A stretch of DNA of 64,000 nucleotides from Vanilla planifolia (GCA_023846275.1 CM043871.1:33696578-33760577), one strand, 5' to 3'; shown: positions 37,045-49,450, numbered from the stretch's first letter. The notes: generated by a model not told the origin, from the letters alone. Numbers and translations: made by a program.

Positions 37045-38312
37045 TGTTATATCGGGTAAAAATTATATGTTTAATCTTCAATAATTAAATTGTGGCTTGG
37101 ATGATTTCAGATCGACAGTAGGATGAGCCAGGAGCTTAATTGGAGGCTGTTAGAATTTCTGAAATTTTCTGGGGATTTTTCGGAGCACCGAGGAAATTTT
37201 TAAGTAATTTTCCCTGTTTAATTGGATTTATTGGATTTTTGGAAATTCGAAAATCTAGTTAAATCGGTCTATTAGATTTTTAAACCGGAATTTGGTTTTT
37301 ACCGCGCGTGAACCGGACCGGAGCGATTCAGCGAAGGCGGAGGGCGGTTCGCCGAGTGTGTTTGCGCGTGCGGTTGGATAAGTCACGGATAAACGGATCG
37401 GACGGACAAGATCAGCGATGGAGATTAACCGGCTGATCGGGTTTAAGCGGCGTTATTAGAAGGTCAACCGGCGCTTAATGGGTTCTTAACGGGTTATTAC
37501 CGGTTTAAGCTGGGTATTTAACCTGATTTGTTCGGCTGTTAGGGTTTCAAGCGGTGGCCGGAGACGAAGTGTTCGCGGCGAACGGCGATACTTTCCGGCA
37601 GCCTTTCAAGGGGCTTTTTGTACCTGGAGGTTCGCGGGACCGAGGAGAATCGATTGGTACCGGTTTCGTTCGACGAGGAGCAGCGGTTGGTCGCGTGCGA
37701 GCTTCACCGTCGCCGGAGAAGAAATGTAGGAAATTCAGATTTTAAATTAGTTATTTAGCAAATTAAAAATATGGATTATTTTGCAAATAGCTACCGGAGC
37801 ATGCGGATTGTGATTTTTGGAATTGATTAATGCAAATTATTGATTTAGCATTTTAGGGTTTTTCTTCGGAAAATTATAACCGCCGAATTTGGAAATTTTA
37901 CCAAGCATGTGTTGATTCGATTATGTGCTTTAATCATGTTAAGATAGTATCAAATGCTGAAATTTGTTTAATTTCATAGATTGTTAAAATGGGGATCGGA
38001 TGAAACTTCGGCAGAAATTTTGATTGAACCTTAGAAATTAGTGGCATTAATGAAACATTAGGTTAGTATGAACATCGGATTTTGTTTTTCTTTGATCTCG
38101 GTCGCCGGAAATCGACGGGGGAAACGGAATTTTCCCGGAGGAATCATCGGCTAGGGTTTCGCGGGCGCCAGGCGGAGGAAGGAGATGGATTAGATTAATT
38201 TCGGTTTAGTTAATTAAGTAATTGTAATTATTCAATATTTATTAATAATTTAAATGTTAAACGTCGGCTGGAAATTGGATTAATTATTCGGCCGGCGGGT
38301 TCTCGGTTCAGC

Positions 38313-38485
38313 ACGAAGGCCGAACCGGCAGCGAAAAACCGGTTCAGCGGGATTCAGCGCGGACGAACGGCGCGAAGGCCCGAACCGGCAGCGAAAAACC
38401 GGTTCAGCGGGATTCGGCGCGAAGGCCCGAACCGGCAGCGAAAACCGGTTCAGCGGGATTCGGCGCGGACGAACGGCGCGGCGCG
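38313..38485. repeat. GC-rich tandem array in the solo LTR, 60/47-bp units
   Basis: The unit CGAACCGGCAGCGAAAA begins at 38,321, 38,381 and 38,428. The first interval is 60 bp; the second is 47 bp because the unit lacks a 13-bp piece (GGACGAACGGCGC). Each unit also holds AACCGGTT-type palindromes. Its place in the LTR suggests U3 repeats. Confidence 0.9.
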
Positions 38486-38952
38486 GAGGAAAATTTAATT
38501 TCGGAAATTAATCCGAATTTTCGGAAAAAGGATATATGTGGAATTTAAATTTTATTCGGAAATTTATTCCGAATTTCGGAAAATGGATAAAGGGCGGAAA
38601 CTGATTTTGGAATTTAAAAATTTCCTGAAGTGAGAAAAAAGTGATTTTTGGAAATCACATAGCCAAGTTGAAATTGATTGTTGGAAATTATCCATAAATT
38701 CAGTGCAGCTGGATTAGTTGGAAGGAAGTGTGACACTTGGGTAAGTGCTACCAGAATAGTCAGAATTTTGGTACAGTTTGTGTTGCTTGGATGGCAATGG
38801 CATGGTTTGAGTCAGTTTACTCAGTGTTGGCATATTTCATGGATTGGCATAATGGACCGGACTACTATAGACCCTATATGATGTTTTAGGGTAGTTGTGG
38901 TAGGTAACTGTGCGGTTCAGACTTAGCTTCCACAGTATACATGTGACTGGTA

Positions 38953-39240
38953 GGCGCCATGCGTGTTTCGAGTGGGCGTATCCCACTGGCATGCTACCTG
39001 AAACCCCAGGCTAGGTTGTGATGCGTGTTTCGAGATGGGCAATCCCACTGGCATGCTTTGCCTAGGCGCCATGCGTGTTTCGAGATGGGCAATCCCACTC
39101 GCATGCTACATAGACGCTGAGGTGTCAGGTGCTAGGCGTTATGATGCGTGTTTCGAGATGGGCGTATCCCACTGGCATGCTTTGCCTAAGCGCCATGCAT
39201 GTTTCGAGATGGGCGATCCCACTGGCATGCTACCTGGAAG
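38953..39240. repeat. Five-copy hairpin-bearing array in the solo LTR
   Basis: Five copies of a unit of about 37 bp running from ATGCGTGTTTCGAGATGGGC to CCCACTGGCATGC. Copies start at 38,959, 39,021, 39,071, 39,144 and 39,194. Copies 2-3 and 4-5 form two dimers 123 bp apart, with 50 bp inside each dimer. Within a unit TGGG...CCCA and GCCA...TGGC can pair, giving a nested short stem. Linkers alternate between a CTACCTG(G)AA type and a CTTTGCCTA type. Confidence 0.9.
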
Positions 39241-40095
39241 CCCAGAGGAGAGCTACTCTGGTGTGACTGGGGTGACTGTGGTTGGTCGGAGTCTGGGACT
39301 GAGAGTGCCTTTCCACCATACATTGTTATGCTGTATTCCTATACTCTTGCTATTATCCTTCTCTTGCATGTGAGTTTTACTAGCTGTCTTTCCTACTGGG
39401 CGTAGCTCATTCCTTTATTATCTATATTTTTCCAGCGGCTCGGCAGACTTGACGCCACCCAGATTAGGTGGGATCGTGGTCAGCAGGCTAGTGGAGGATA
39501 TCTGATCTGTGATTTCTGAGACATTTTTGGTTAGTGTGATTGATGCTATTGGATGTATTCAGTGAGACTATTATTCTTATGTCAGGTATTGTGTGAGGAT
39601 GAATCTGACTTATGTATCTGGTTGGATGATGTTGCACTTGTTGGACTTGGATCTTATTCTTGTGATGTAGTTTCCATTCACTATCTTACTTATTGTTTTG
39701 GTGTTATGGTGTGTGGAGTGCCATATTTATATATTTATTCTGTGGATGTTATATATCTTTTTTTGATGGTGAGGTCATTACATGACTATGGAACTTACCA
39801 TGGGGGTTCAGACTTCTATTAGATCGGTTCTCCTATCGGTATGGGATAGGAGTATTGGGTCTAGTAGGAGTAACATTGCGCGAGTCCATCTGTTAATTCA
39901 GGAGTCATGAATCCTGAGTTGACGGTGTACCCGGGAGATGGGATCCACATTGTTAAGGAAAGTAGGTGTGTAATGATGTGTTATATCCTATGTTTTTCAT
40001 AGGCTACTCAGGTTGGTATGGGACGATCTGAGCTGTCTATATGTAAAAAAAAAAATGTATACCAAAAATCAGCCTAAGAAAAATGGGGTGTAACA

Positions 40096-40100
40096 CAATA
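40096..40100. other. Target-site duplication (right), CAATA
   Basis: Exact copy of the 5 bp at 37,040-37,044, directly after the LTR end. Confidence 0.85.
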
Positions 40101-41857
40101 TATCGTTATGTATTAGAAGAGATAAACAACTTGGACATAAGATATATTGTGGGTAGTGAGTCTTAGTTGAGACTCACATATGGTATGTTCCTTATAACAT
40201 ATGGTACTAAGACTAGAAGTTAGTTGAAGGTTGCTAATTTGAGACGAATAAATGGTACATGAATTTACACAGGTAACATTTCTAGTTCAAAAGCAATAAT
40301 ACATAAGGTAGAAAGACATTACATATCCTTCTTTTTCCTGAAATAAAGAATTGTGTATGATAATCTAATTATAAGCATTGGCTAATGACAACTTCTAATT
40401 GACTATTTGTTTTAAAGATTTGACCTACTTGCTTTGCTTAAAATTTCTAAAAGATGTTCAAAAAAATTTTAAACTTGCATAGCAACTATTTTCACTTGTG
40501 AAAGGCTTAGATTAGTCTTAAGAAATCCTAACTTAATCTAAACATATGTAAATAAACATTAAACCTTAGTTTCAAAATAATAAATAAATAGTCAATATAC
40601 ACTTACTACTTACACTTTATTGTAAAATCTATTATTGTCTTCTAAATTTGCAACACAAACAATTTTCAAGAAACTATTTTTTATTGGATTTTTGTGAGAA
40701 ACTCAAAGAAGCATTTTTTTAAAAAAAATTTACATCATTTCGTAAGATTTTAAATTAATTTGCATGTTTTTGTTTTTATTGTATTCATTTTTACTTAAGA
40801 TATATTTGAATTCAATTATAGGAATTTTGTAATTTCATTTTAAGTGTCGGAGTAGAGAATTTTTTTATTTGTGAGAACTTGTAAGGATTGAGTTTTAGCC
40901 ACATATTAGGTTAAGGTTGAGGCCTATGACAAAATTCAAAGAGAGTTCTATTTAAGCTCATAAAAAACTCAAGAGAGTGGCTAGATTTGAGACAATGAAA
41001 AAACTAAAGAAGATAGAATTTTAGCTTGTAAAAAGCTCAAGATTAAGTTTTACACTTTTACATCAAGAAAAAGATTCAAGAGATTGTGTTTGAACTTTTA
41101 AAAAATATATACATTCTTGTAATAGTTTCTCTACCTACCAATTGTGAAAGAGTAAAAAGTAAATACTAAGTTTATATCTAATTGGATTAGGGTTTGATGC
41201 ATGTTTATTAGATCGAAACCAAACCACCTAAAAAATCATGATGTAATTTTTTTTATCATTTTATAATTAGAATTGTGAATTTAATTTGTTGTAACTTTAG
41301 GATAATTTTTTACTTTTAACTTAAAGTTTTCAAAACAATTTTTACATTCAATTTAATGCCTCTCTCCTCTTAATGTGTCACGAGACCAGCATAAACAATG
41401 TATTCAAATAAAGCATTAATATTCAATAATAATTATAACAAACATCCCTTGTGATCAACCTATCTAACCAAGACAAGGCTATAAAGAAAAGTTTTAGAAA
41501 TCTTCAAACCAACTTGCAAACTATTTATTTTAGTCCCTTCATGATATACAAACAAAGGAGACAAATGTGAATCTAAAAGTCTAAATTTGGTTGGATATAA
41601 GAAATAAAATAAGATTCATAATATTTGCCTAATTTTTTATATATTCTTATACAAGTTAAAGATTTTTGTTGTGCTTATTTGGTTGTTACTTATATCGATT
41701 TTTAAAAAGGTCCTTAACGTTATAAAAAAAGTCTCAAAGAAAAAAGAGTAGATCATCTAAAAAAGTGAAGGCAACTCTCCTTACAATATTCTATGATCAA
41801 TAAATAAGAAATATATTAGTAGTAAAATTTAATAATTTTCACATCTACTTCTTGACC

Positions 41858-41884
41858 AAAAAAAAAAAAAAAAAAAAAAAAAAA
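41858..41884 (+). repeat. Poly(A) run of 27
   Basis: Twenty-seven consecutive A. It could be the tail of a retroposed SINE or LINE 3' end, but no element body or target duplication was recognised. Confidence 0.9.
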
Positions 41885-42760
41885 CTTGTGTGGTTCCTTA
41901 ACCCAACAATCAAAGCCTTCTTATGGCAACAAGGAAAGATATAAAGATATCATAGTTGTGTGCAAACATTTTAGTTAAATTGAACTCTTCTATTTGTCAA
42001 CTTAAACAGTTTTCTCTTTAAGATAATAATCAATTAGATGCTTTTTAACATGGATGATAAGAATATAATCAATGAGATGTGAGTCAAAATGTTTGGTCAT
42101 TTGCGAATTAAACATGATAATTTATTTGATCTTGACTACATATATCGTTTCTAAGCTTAATTTTGTATAATAATACTTTTTAAAGCATAATCATGAATTT
42201 ATTCACTTTTTAAAGCACATCTTGTGATCTAAAAGATCATTTAAGTAATATAAACAAAATATAATTTTATTCTTCTAAACTAACTTTAAAATTATATACT
42301 TTAATTAAAAATTAAAGTATTTTTAATATTTTATATTATTAATCACTTTGTTAACATTTATTAACAATATTTATCAAGTATAATTTTTTAATAACAATTA
42401 ATAATTATATTTTTAAAATTTTTTATTAACTTAAAATAATGATATATATTATGAGCAAACTATCTAATAATGAAAATAAAGAACAATCACAGAAAACAAC
42501 AAACCAACTTGGATGATTTTTCTAACGAGACAAATGAGAATCTAAATTTCTAGATTTGTGTTGGTATGAAAAGTAGATATGATTCATAAAAAATTACATT
42601 TTATAAGTAACAAAAGAATCTTAAGAGTGAATACTCTAAAAAGGTGAAGTCATCTCTAACAAAAGAATCGATGAATTATAAAAATAGAATAGTCGTAATC
42701 TCAAAATATATAATAGATCACAACATAATTCTTTTCTGAAATTCTTAATTGCTTTTGTAA

Positions 42761-42900
42761 ACTTATTTTAGAAAATCTCTTTATCTTTGAAAATCTTGAA
42801 TGAGAAATGCAATAAAATAAAGACACCTAAACTTATTTTAGAAAATCTCTTTATCTTTGAAAATCTTGAATGAGAAATGCAATAAAATAAAGACACCATA
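42761..42900. repeat. Near-perfect 70-bp tandem duplication
   Basis: Two adjacent copies, 42,761-42,830 and 42,831-42,900, differ only at the last base. The lack of divergence in otherwise decayed DNA means the duplication is recent or an assembly artefact. Confidence 0.97.
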
Positions 42901-43849
42901 GATTTTTAAATGATTCAAAACAAATCTAGATCTATGTCCACTATTCAATTCAACTTCTAGGCTTAGTATAATAAACACATTTTTTCAAGTAATTCTTAAT
43001 CAAATGCTTTAAATATCAAGCCAAAAGTCCATACAATGATAGCCCAAAAGAGCTAACACTGATAAGCTAAAATACCCAACAATGGTAGCCAAAAGACTAA
43101 TAAAAGAACAAATATAAAATCCAAACAATTAAACAATAAACATAATATAAAGCTTATAAGTACAAGATCCTACAACCCACAATATAAATTAAGACACACT
43201 AAGATATTTTTAAAAAAATTCAATACATTTCAATTTAGCTCAATACAATACTAAAAAGTGTAGGCTAAGAAATAAAGCTAGTATCAATACAACTTTTTTC
43301 ACAATCTTTACAAAATATATGATGATCTTGAAATGTAGTTTTTTTCTAAAAGGTTTGAAATTAATTATTAACATTTTCTCATTGTTTGAAAGGTATTTAA
43401 AAAGATTTAGAAAAACTCGATAGATTTATTAACTCAACAACGTTTTTACAACTAATTTAAAATTTGTCAAAACATAGTCAAATTAATCGTCACTACAATG
43501 ATATGATCGTACTATATGATCTAATAAATGCACTATATAATGTCAATGAAATAAACTATCTATATTAGATAATAATGATACATCACATTATACAAAATTT
43601 TTAGATTGTTTTTTGTTAGTCTCTTATTATACTATAGACATATATCATATTATACAAAAATCTCTAATTTTTTTCTTAGTATACTCAACTCAACCTATGA
43701 TCATATTTATATAACAAAATACATCGTATTGTAGAAAACTTTTTAGTTTTTCTCTCTCACTATATGAAACTTAAAGATAAAGCATACTGTACGATGACAA
43801 TTATTGTACCATACAAACAATTTAAGATTTTCAATTAAAACTATAGTTA

Positions 43850-43960
43850 GAAGAAGAAGAAGAAGAAAAAGAAGAAGAAGAAGAAGAAAATGCTTAAGAA
43901 AATAGAATAGAAGAAGAAGAAGAAGAAGAAGAAGAAAAATAACAAGATGAAGAAGAAGAT
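43850..43960. repeat. (GAA)n-rich trinucleotide block
   Basis: Two GAA/AAG runs separated by a short spacer. On the minus strand they open a poly-leucine ORF (43,743-44,090) that is not a gene. Confidence 0.9.
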
Positions 43961-46112
43961 GATTAAATATTAAAAGATAATATAATATATTAATTTTAAT
44001 TTTTAATAAAAAACTTACAAATAAAGAAATATATATAAATACATGTCTTAAACTAAACTTATATAAATATAAATAATGATTTAAAAACATTTTAATTCAT
44101 ACACTCAAAAACCTTACTATTTATCTTCATGTATCAAATACAATGTTATAGGCCTTACCACTCTAACCCACAAACATACAATAGACATTGCCGATTAACC
44201 ATTTGAGTTAATACCAAATTTTCTAATTATTTCACCTACTTAATCTTGAAATAAATGATCTAAAATACTTAAAAAAATATTAAAATAAAAAAATCAATTA
44301 TCATTAAATTAATAATACATAAACAAAAAATACAACATCTAAACAATTAAAAGTTTCCCCTTTAAAGAAGGAAAGACAAGGAAAGCAATTCCAAAGAGGC
44401 CCCACAATTGCATGTGATGGCTTTAATTGAATCAAACTCTTTTATTTTCAACTAAAACTGTTTCCCCCATAAGGTCTGCCATCATTCAGAAGGGATTGGT
44501 CATCTCAATGCAAATTTTATCTGCTTAAAGAGCTTCACCTAAGATCCAAAACAAAAAGAGATCATGAGAGCATTAAAATGAATAATTCAATATTATTACA
44601 AGTACATAAAGTAGAGCTCAACATTCTTTAAAAAAAAGATATATGAATAAACATTATTTACCATTTATCATTTTACATTTCAAAATTAGTTAAAGAATAC
44701 TTATGATAACAATATAATTATATAACATAAAATTATTTAAAGATATTAAAATTTGATTTAATGGTATTTTACATGACATTGTTAAAAAATATAATTTTGT
44801 TACTTAAAAATGATAGCATGTCTCTTGATTCTATGCAATATCTAGATGTCAATTATCCAAATATTATAATAAGAATATGAAACTAAATTTTAATAAAATT
44901 TAAATAATATTAACATCTATATAACATTATGATTTAGATATCAATATTATCAATAACATTTAATCAAATGATTCCTAATAACAATATATAAAGTCTCAAA
45001 AGATAGAACAAGTTATCGATTCATGTATCACACCATAGACAACTAATTTTAAAAGAACTGACATGACGATTCACATTAAAATACCACTCCATGCTAAAAC
45101 ATAATAATATAAAATCTTGATTCCAACTCTAATTAGATAAATCACAAAAAAAACAAAATTTTTTGTCCATAAAATTGTTGTTAGAACAAAATAAAATATA
45201 TATGATGCAACTACATGAGTAAAAGAAAACAAGAAATAGTTCACCATATAGTGAAAAGAAGGCAGCATAAAATTCCTGCTGTAACATATAAGGGAGAAGG
45301 GGACATTCCAAGTACTAGAATGGAAAAGAGGGACAGTTGCAGAAACAATTAGGAGAAGAATGAAAATATGTTCAACATGGTCATGGGCATAAGAATTCAA
45401 AAGGGATAATAAGAACTTTGGTTTTCTCCTAGAGAATACTTCTTTCATGTTCCTAGTTCAAGAACTCATATGGGCTATAACAGTTAAATCCATACTAAGT
45501 TGCTTAAAATTGAGTTATCCATCTTTAGGAGTTTTCAGGTGGATAGGTTTGCCAGCCTCCATAGCACTTATGAGGACAAGTTCTTAACAGGGGATGATTG
45601 ATGAACTAAGAGCACAAGAGCAATAGAAGAATCCTAATAAGGCATCTATAACGAGAGCAATTCAATGCAAATTCCTATTAATTGTTTTAAACGCTTTAAT
45701 TTTGATTAGTAAGCATTTACTAATGTTTATCCTTTCCTTTAGATGGAAGATGATCGATATGAGGAGAGCGGTGGGCTAAAAAAACTAATGGATCGTCTTC
45801 GAATAATCTTTATAATTTTGTGAAAAAACTAACTTCAAATATTAGACTAGTTGGACAAATTATGTAGAATATTGTTTGGCTTTTTTATACAAGTGTTATT
45901 ACCAATTTAAAATCAACTATTAGTTGGACACTTACCAGTGTAGATACATAGGAATTAAGTTGTGTTTGATTATTGCAACATTTAACTTATCGTATTAAGG
46001 GAATCATTTCCAATTTGGAAAAGGAACTTGAACCAAATAGTTCCTTGACTTATTTGCTCAATAACGAAGAATAACAGTGGAAGAGATCAAAACAGCTAAT
46101 GAGATGCTTACC

Positions 46113-46790
46113 TCAATCAAGAAGATCAACAGAAGTTTTCCTCCGAGGAAATCTTTGGGGAAGCCTAAGATCCATGGCATCTTCAATCTCAATAGGTAGA
46201 TGAGTTGCTACAAAAACAATTCCACCTTGTTTCCGATGCCTTGCAATTATGTATTCTAATAGCTCAACACCTTCTGTATCCAAAGCAACAGAAGGTTCAT
46301 CCATCAACCAAATTGGCCTATCAATTGCTAGCAACCTAGCCAATTGCAACCGCTTTCTCTGACCCATAGAAAGCATTCTTGCCTTCTCATTAGCAAGTCT
46401 ACCAAGCCCCATCAGCTCAAGGGATGGCAATGATGCACTTCCATCTTTGCCTTCAAGTACTTCAAACCACTGAACATTTTCCAACACTGTTAACTTATTT
46501 TTAATAGCATCCTTTAGAGAAAGCCAATTAAGTTGAAGTTTGTATTGTTGGAATACTCCAGGAGAGGTAGTGTCATGGCCATTCCAAAGGATCTCTCCAG
46601 CAGAGGGGCGAGAAAACCCAGCCAACATTCTGAGAAAGGTGGTCTTTCCAGAGCCATTAGGGCCAGTTAAAACCAATGCAGATCCATCATGGACAGTAAC
46701 ATTTATATTACGAAGAACAGTTTGAGCATTACGCATACATGATACATTATTCACAAGGATTCGTGGTGGTGGAGGTTTGCGAATCAGCAT
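46113..46790 (-). CDS. ABCI1: ABCI1/CCMA, ATP-binding subunit of cytochrome c maturation
   Basis: Nuclear-encoded ATPase of mitochondrial cytochrome c maturation (System I), working with CcmB and CcmC at the inner membrane to release haem from CcmE. Complete single coding exon, 225 residues, close to the plant family's usual length. Walker A is GPNGSGKT (43-50). The signature motif is LSMGQRKR (140-147) in place of the usual LSGGQ. Walker B is PIWLMDEP (159-166, D164/E165), and the switch histidine is H197 in FVATHLP. The N-terminus IRKPPPPRILVNNVSCMRNA is typical of the plant proteins. The first ATG at 46,790 fits the family start; no long targeting peptide is seen, as in relatives. An acceptor (AACAG, about 46,832) lies just upstream, so a 5' UTR intron is likely. 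A strong donor, GAG/GTAAGC, follows the TGA stop by one base, so a 3' UTR intron is likely too. C-terminal residues beyond LLD are missing compared with remembered relatives. Confidence 0.95.
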   Translation of the reverse strand: MLIRKPPPPRILVNNVSCMRNAQTVLRNINVTVHDGSALVLTGPNGSGKTTFLRMLAGFSRPSAGEILWNGHDTTSPGVFQQYKLQLNWLSLKDAIKNKLTVLENVQWFEVLEGKDGSASLPSLELMGLGRLANEKARMLSMGQRKRLQLARLLAIDRPIWLMDEPSVALDTEGVELLEYIIARHRKQGGIVFVATHLPIEIEDAMDLRLPQRFPRRKTSVDLLD

Positions 46791-46831
46791 CCACGAAACC
46801 GTGAACCTTCTTCTTCACCAATTTATCCTGT

Positions 46832-49288
46832 TTTGTTCAAATGGTGCAAAGCAGAATTAGATGAAGATAAAGATACATGCCAAACTTTGGATAAATGGCA
46901 GAAAAATAGAGACACAAATGCTTTTTATCCCTAGAATTGCAATTCATGTCAATAGCTTAAAAATTGTCCAAGAGTCACAGCAAACAAATCTTTTACTAAA
47001 GCATTAAAGGCTAAAAGAATTGTTATTCCAGCCCCTTAGCTGCTGGTCCTCATTAAAGCATGAGTCATAATTGAGGATCCTCAAATTCTTCAAAAATGAA
47101 CAAGAGATGAGCTTAGATTTTAAATGAGATAGATGACTAGTTAGGGAAAAACCATAAAATTGGATCCTAAAATAGGTCACAGGCTACTAAAATCAAAATC
47201 AATATTTTTACAACAAGGACATGAATTTGGATTTACATGCGATAGACTACAAAATAGAGGAAAATCATAAAATTGGATCCACAAAGAAGCCAAAAATTAT
47301 GATGTTGAGCTTTTCAGCAAAAAACCATTTGAAAGGTATAAATAAATGGTTGTGGTACAGCAAAATGCTAACCCTAGAGCTGTAATAGCTGATTAAGATT
47401 TCATAACTGATGTGGATATAAGTACATAAGAACCAAGAGTGTCATTATATTGTCATACATTAGACAAAAGGATACTTTGTGATTAAGAGGATTCAGTAAG
47501 CTGACCTTGAATTATATAACTTGAGGAGTCTTCAATGCATGTGAAGGTGACAAGTGAAGCAACATATTCCTATTAGGTCAAGAGATGTGGCTTCTCTATC
47601 CTGGTAAGTCAACCTTATATTTAATTTAGATAATATTACACATTTAACCAAATCATCTTATATTTAATTTGTGATAACAAGTCAACCTTATTTAATAAAA
47701 AAAAACTGCTATGAAGCGACTTTCATCTTAAATTCTAGGCACTTGTTCTAGGAATATTTTTTTAGTTTCTCTACTTCATTAGCTTTAAAATCCACAAGTA
47801 GATTTCATTCTATTAATTAACCAAAAATTTCCAAAATAAAAGGCAAGAAAGTGAAGGACAACTACAACATTCTCATGAAGAACAACAGTCCATAATTGTG
47901 GCAAGCAAAAAGAGGATGAAGAATGGCATAGAGTTAGAAAGGGCAATTAAAGAACTAGGCACAAACTCACATTATCCAGGTTTACCTCTCCTTTGTCGTT
48001 CTTTCATCCTTCAAGACCTGTTGGTTAATGTAATATTATTCTTACATGTGATTTCAATTAAAAAATAATCAACCGATTGAACGAGTCATTTTCTTCCATA
48101 TTTTTTTTTCTCATTTGCATATAATCAGATGGAATAATTCATTTCATTTTTAATGCAACATAACAAAATGCAAAGTTAGTAGTTTTGTTAGCACTTAAAA
48201 CTACTTAAAGATTCAAGGCAAGTATACAACAAAATGTCATGCTGCTAGACATGAAATTGATATACCTTGGCAACATGGGTATGAGGGAAAGGATTTAACT
48301 TTAACCTCCATGAAACATCAAGGAATTCACAAATTTACATCATAAAGTAGTAAATATCACAAGAAAAAAAATTTCAAGAGACTAAAGAGAAGTAACACAT
48401 TAATAAATCTATTAAAAAAGCAACATATTTATAGGAAATAAAAATAACAATGTATCAACATACAACATAAAAAACAAACTTCAAACGCAAACACGATAAA
48501 CATCAACAATAGAAAACTCTAATATCTATCCTCAAAGATGAATTAATAATTCTGATTCAATTCTATTGATTCACCAATCAAATAAGCTAGATCCATATAC
48601 ATGAAGTGAAAGAACAAGAATAATATAATTTGAGACATAGTACGTATTTCAAAACTAGGATATCAAACAATACACAACAGTGTGAACAATCAACCAAACC
48701 TATTTGCAAACTATGAAGAAATAAAAAAAAGTGAAATGGCAACTCAAAAACAGGGCTAAAATCTACCCTACAAAAGCATGCTCATAAGTCACAACAAAAA
48801 CAAAAAATATTGCTACGATCTAAAATCTCAGAATCACAAACGTGCATAGCTCATATCAAGTCACTCTGAGACACATCAAGTCACGCAATATAGAGTTGGA
48901 AGACTGACCTAAATATAGTACCTAGACTAAGCACACAAATTAACTTAATGGATTAGCATAGTAGAATTTAGAATAATGTCATGCATATTAAATTGAACTA
49001 AGTCATATACTCAATCAAAAACAAATCTAAGCTGAATAACACAGCAACATTACTAATGATAGGCGTCAAATAATTCTATCTTTTCCTCCAAACGGATGGG
49101 ACAAGGTACAAATATGGGCATAACGCCCATGTTTCGAAAAAAAAAAAGGTATTCTTGATGGTAAGAGAATGAAACAGAGACGAGAGGAAGGAATGCAGAC
49201 TAGCGGAAGAGGAAGATGGATGAAACAAAAACAGAGCAAAAAAATAACAGGAAGAGGACGGGTATAGGAAACGACTTTAGCGTACCTT
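46832..49288 (-). other. Probable 5' UTR intron of ABCI1
   Basis: No coding signal. The acceptor side is AACAG before GATAAATTGG; the proposed donor is AAG/GTACGC at about 49,287. Contents are AT-rich with no recognised repeat family. It is inferred only from splice-site quality and position. Confidence 0.5.
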
Positions 49289-49450
49289 AACACAATATGA
49301 AAACCCGCCGACTTAGCGTTCTAGTTTAGAGAAAGGAAGAAGAAGAAGATGTAGGCTTTGGCGACAGCGTTGGGAGTCTCGCGACAACTAGAGAGCGGCA
49401 GCATAGGGCAGACGGTGCCGTGGAGAGGTGGGGTTGGGAGCTCTCCTCCC
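49289..49450 (-). promoter_or_regulatory. Probable ABCI1 5' UTR exon and promoter
   Basis: GC-rich stretch on the gene strand: a CT-rich leader with (TTC)n, ending in AAG before GTACGC. Upstream are GGCCCGGG and CCCGGGAC boxes near 49,450-49,475. The promoter role is inferred from composition and place. Confidence 0.45.

Larger units (their letters stand above)
37045..40095. mobile_element. Solo LTR of a retrotransposon, 3.05 kb, GC-rich
   Basis: The block begins TGTTATATCGGG and ends GGGGTGTAACA, with TG...CA ends and inverted TGTTA/TAACA termini, and is bracketed by a perfect 5-bp target-site duplication CAATA. No gag or pol motif lies inside, so it is a solo LTR left by recombination between two LTRs. 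On the minus strand it starts TGTTACACCCC, like many Ty3/gypsy LTRs, which suggests minus orientation; this is inference. It is much richer in GC and CpG than its flanks, and holds two tandem arrays (separate entries). Short ORFs inside (37,554-37,745; 39,035-39,405; 39,553-39,822) have no recognisable domain and are treated as chance. Confidence 0.85.
40101..46112. other. Gene-poor intergenic region left of ABCI1
   Basis: Six kilobases of AT-rich sequence without a supported gene. It contains a 27-base poly(A) run, a 70-bp tandem duplication and GAA runs (separate entries). An ORF of 125 codons on the minus strand at 45,071-45,448 lacks any recognised domain and lies where the ABCI1 3' UTR could be. 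Confidence 0.5.

Noticed and set aside
39035..39405. Plus-strand ORFs of 112 and 68 codons
   Set aside because: They run through the hairpin array of the solo LTR; repeats, not protein sequence, explain the open frame.
43743..44090. 115-codon leucine-rich minus-strand ORF
   Set aside because: Antisense of (GAA)n runs; no domain or gene structure.
45071..45448. 125-codon minus-strand ORF below ABCI1
   Set aside because: No recognisable domain and AT-driven hydrophobic composition; possibly ABCI1 3' UTR or intergenic DNA.
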